9,455 nt of DNA from Planctomycetales bacterium 4484_123 (GTDB taxonomy: Bacteria; Planctomycetota; Phycisphaerae; SM23-33), in NCBI GenBank assembly GCA_002049885.1, contig MVCS01000102.1, positions 1-9,455 of the forward strand, given 5' to 3'. Both the position numbers and the translations under genes were made by a program. Below, one piece after another: positions 8,373 to 9,455 of the stretch. The notes under the pieces were generated by a model that saw only the letters and a list, made by a program, of their open reading frames with translations, made no database searches and had not been told where the DNA came from. The number at the start of each line of letters is the position of its first letter. Position 1 is the stretch's first letter.

Positions 8373-8397
8373 GACAGGCTCGTGGAGGAAAGGTTCC
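8373..8397 (-). promoter_or_regulatory. Candidate ECF-type promoter upstream of the giant TPR gene
   Basis: On the minus strand GGAAC (8397-8393) is followed after 16 bases by TGTC (8376-8373) and then CAAG. GGAAC is the classical ECF -35 core, and GTC is a common -10 core. The predicted start would leave a leader of about 75 nt before the ATG at 8289. The -10 part overlaps an inverted repeat (CCTGTC/GACAGG). The call rests on short motifs only. Confidence 0.25.
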
Positions 8398-8556
8398 CAC
8401 CTGCGGCGAGTCAAGCATACGGCAGGCATGCCCGCGACGGCGAGCATGCCCACGGACGGCCTCTCGTGCCCGGCCATGGGGCCGGCCTTGGTCGCGCTGC
8501 GTCGGCCTGTCCCGGGGCGGGGTGCGCTTGGTGCCAGGAAGGTTGTGCCTGCCGTT

Positions 8557-9455
8557 CTACTTCTCGCGCAGGGCCCTGACGACCGCGGCGTCGCGGGCCG
8601 AGAGGTCCGGGTACTGCCCGTCCGAGCCCACGTCGGGGCGGCGCTTCCAGCAGCGGGCACAGCGGCGGTACTTGCCGCGGGCGTCGTCCACGCGGACGTC
8701 GATGGGTCCGTCGCCTTCGAGCTGTTCGACCTCCTCGATACGGGCGAAGCCCACGCCCAGCAGGTCCTCCAGTTCGGTCAGGTACATCTCCAGGAAGGCC
8801 CTGACCCCGGCCTGGCCGCTGCGGATGGTGAAGACGACCTCCGCATCCAGCGGGTTCTTGACGCCGGCGTTGCGGAGGGCCTCCAGGTGGGCCATCCCTT
8901 CCTGTCGCAAGTCCAGCAGCCGCTGCCAGACCATCACGGGCGAGGGGGTGATTTCGTCGATCTCGAACCTCATGTTCTCGCACCAGCCGGCGCGGACGTT
9001 CTCTGCGACCTCGAGCGCCTCTTCGTCCACCTCGGGCATCAGCGCCAGGTGAGGGGTATCGGGTTCGTCTGCCCTGCGATTGGGAACGTGCTGCCAGGCC
9101 TCTTCGGTGGTGTGGGGGATGATGGGCGAGAGCAGCTTCAGCAGGGCGATGAGCATCTCGTACAGGACGGTCTGTGTGGCCCGGCGGCGGGGGGAGTCGG
9201 GCAGCTCGCAGTACAGCCGATCCTTCACCGCCGCCATGTAGATGCTGGATGCCTGCACCGTGCAGAACTCGTAGATCAATCGGGCGGCGCGGTGGAACTC
9301 GTAAGTCTCGTAGGCCGCACGCACGTCGCGGATGAGTCGGTGCAGCTCCAGCCGCATCCATCGGTCCAGCGAGTGGTCGGCGGGCTCTACGGCGTCGGTG
9401 GCGGGGTCGAAATCGCAACAGGCGCCCATGCAGAACCGCAGGGTGTTGCGGATCT
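8557..9455 (-). CDS. ileS: Isoleucyl-tRNA synthetase, C-terminal part (N-terminus beyond window)
   Basis: The visible 298 residues start IRNTLRF, the conserved entry to the class Ia anticodon-binding domain, followed by DFDP, a long helical bundle (YEFHRAARLIYEFC, SSIYMAAVKDRLYC) and SPIIPHTTEEAW, a well-conserved IleS segment. The enzyme charges tRNA-Ile with isoleucine in the cytoplasm. Its Rossmann catalytic domain, HIGH/KMSKS motifs and editing domain lie outside the window. The C-terminal zinc-ribbon region is present but half degenerate: CARCW (8647-8661) keeps the first Cys pair, while the place of the second pair reads LSARD (8590-8604) instead of LCxRC. The gene ends RALREK and TAG. 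The 267-bp gap to the next gene and its housekeeping role suggest it is not functionally tied to the TPR genes. The identification is firm. Confidence 0.95.
   Translation of the reverse strand, partial: IRNTLRFCMGACCDFDPATDAVEPADHSLDRWMRLELHRLIRDVRAAYETYEFHRAARLIYEFCTVQASSIYMAAVKDRLYCELPDSPRRRATQTVLYEMLIALLKLLSPIIPHTTEEAWQHVPNRRADEPDTPHLALMPEVDEEALEVAENVRAGWCENMRFEIDEITPSPVMVWQRLLDLRQEGMAHLEALRNAGVKNPLDAEVVFTIRSGQAGVRAFLEMYLTELEDLLGVGFARIEEVEQLEGDGPIDVRVDDARGKYRRCARCWKRRPDVGSDGQYPDLSARDAAVVRALREK

Larger units (their letters stand above)
8290..8556. other. Intergenic region between ileS and the giant TPR gene
   Basis: 267 bp with no credible gene. From the ileS side it holds a 6-bp GC stem with a 4-base loop (8470-8485) that lacks a following T-run, two copies of GCATGCCC 18 bp apart (8426-8433 and 8444-8451), a promoter candidate (8373-8397), an inverted repeat (8358-8363 with 8373-8378) and a perfect 10-bp palindrome (8344-8353). 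The ribosome site GAGG of the TPR gene is at 8297-8300. The gap makes independent transcription of the TPR operon plausible. Confidence 0.55.

Noticed and set aside
8290..8418. Upstream extension of the giant TPR gene
   Set aside because: A clear signal peptide with GAGG spacing marks the ATG at 8289; the extension would bury it 43 residues inside.
8426..8451. Two GCATGCCC copies 18 bp apart as a repeat array
   Set aside because: Only two imperfect units are present; not enough for a tandem repeat, CRISPR or iteron call.
8470..8485. CCGGCC-ATGG-GGCCGG hairpin as an ileS terminator
   Set aside because: The stem is perfect, but no T-run follows on the minus strand and GC-rich DNA makes such stems common. 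I do not call it a terminator.
8411..9418. A 335-codon minus-strand open frame over ileS
   Set aside because: It is an alternative frame of the clearly recognised IleS and is Arg/Gly/Pro-rich with no domain.

Overview
The window is one very GC-rich bacterial chromosome segment in which every gene I can support lies on the minus strand, so the reading order runs from high to low coordinates. The class of organism is inferred. The isoleucyl-tRNA synthetase tail, the very large secreted TPR protein, the Ala/Arg-rich codon use and a Pro-Thr-Thr-Gln-Pro type linker all fit a planctomycete, most likely Phycisphaerae-like. No marker gene in the window proves this.

Layout in transcription order: (1) 9455-8557, the C-terminal third of isoleucyl-tRNA synthetase (ileS), cut by the window edge. 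(2) 8556-8290, a 267-bp gap with a 10-bp palindrome, a small inverted repeat and a possible ECF-type promoter. (3) 8289-3006, a giant exported TPR protein of about 1760 residues, broken by a single-base frameshift near 3734-3737. (4) 2953-1595, a second exported TPR protein, 52 bp downstream and probably in the same operon. (5) 1594-1422, a 173-bp gap with a second ECF-like promoter candidate. (6) 1421-891, an ECF-type sigma factor. (7) 894-346, a single-pass membrane protein that is probably its anti-sigma factor, coupled by an ATGA overlap. (8) 368 to the left edge, the start of a small exported Pro/Gly/Arg/His-rich protein that overlaps gene 7 by 23 bp.

How the genes may work together: the two TPR proteins look like periplasmic or envelope scaffolds. 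The sigma factor, membrane protein and exported protein look like a compact cell-surface signalling cassette. Two similar promoter-like sequences, GGAA(C/G)-N16-(T/C)GT(C/T), precede the giant TPR gene and the sigma gene. This allows the testable idea that the sigma factor controls both itself and the TPR pair. ileS appears to be an unrelated housekeeping neighbour.

I see no RNA gene, CRISPR array, insertion sequence, phage gene or defence system. The items most worth a second look are the frameshift, an internal duplication in the giant protein, the sigma cassette with its overlapping third gene, and the degenerate zinc finger of IleS.
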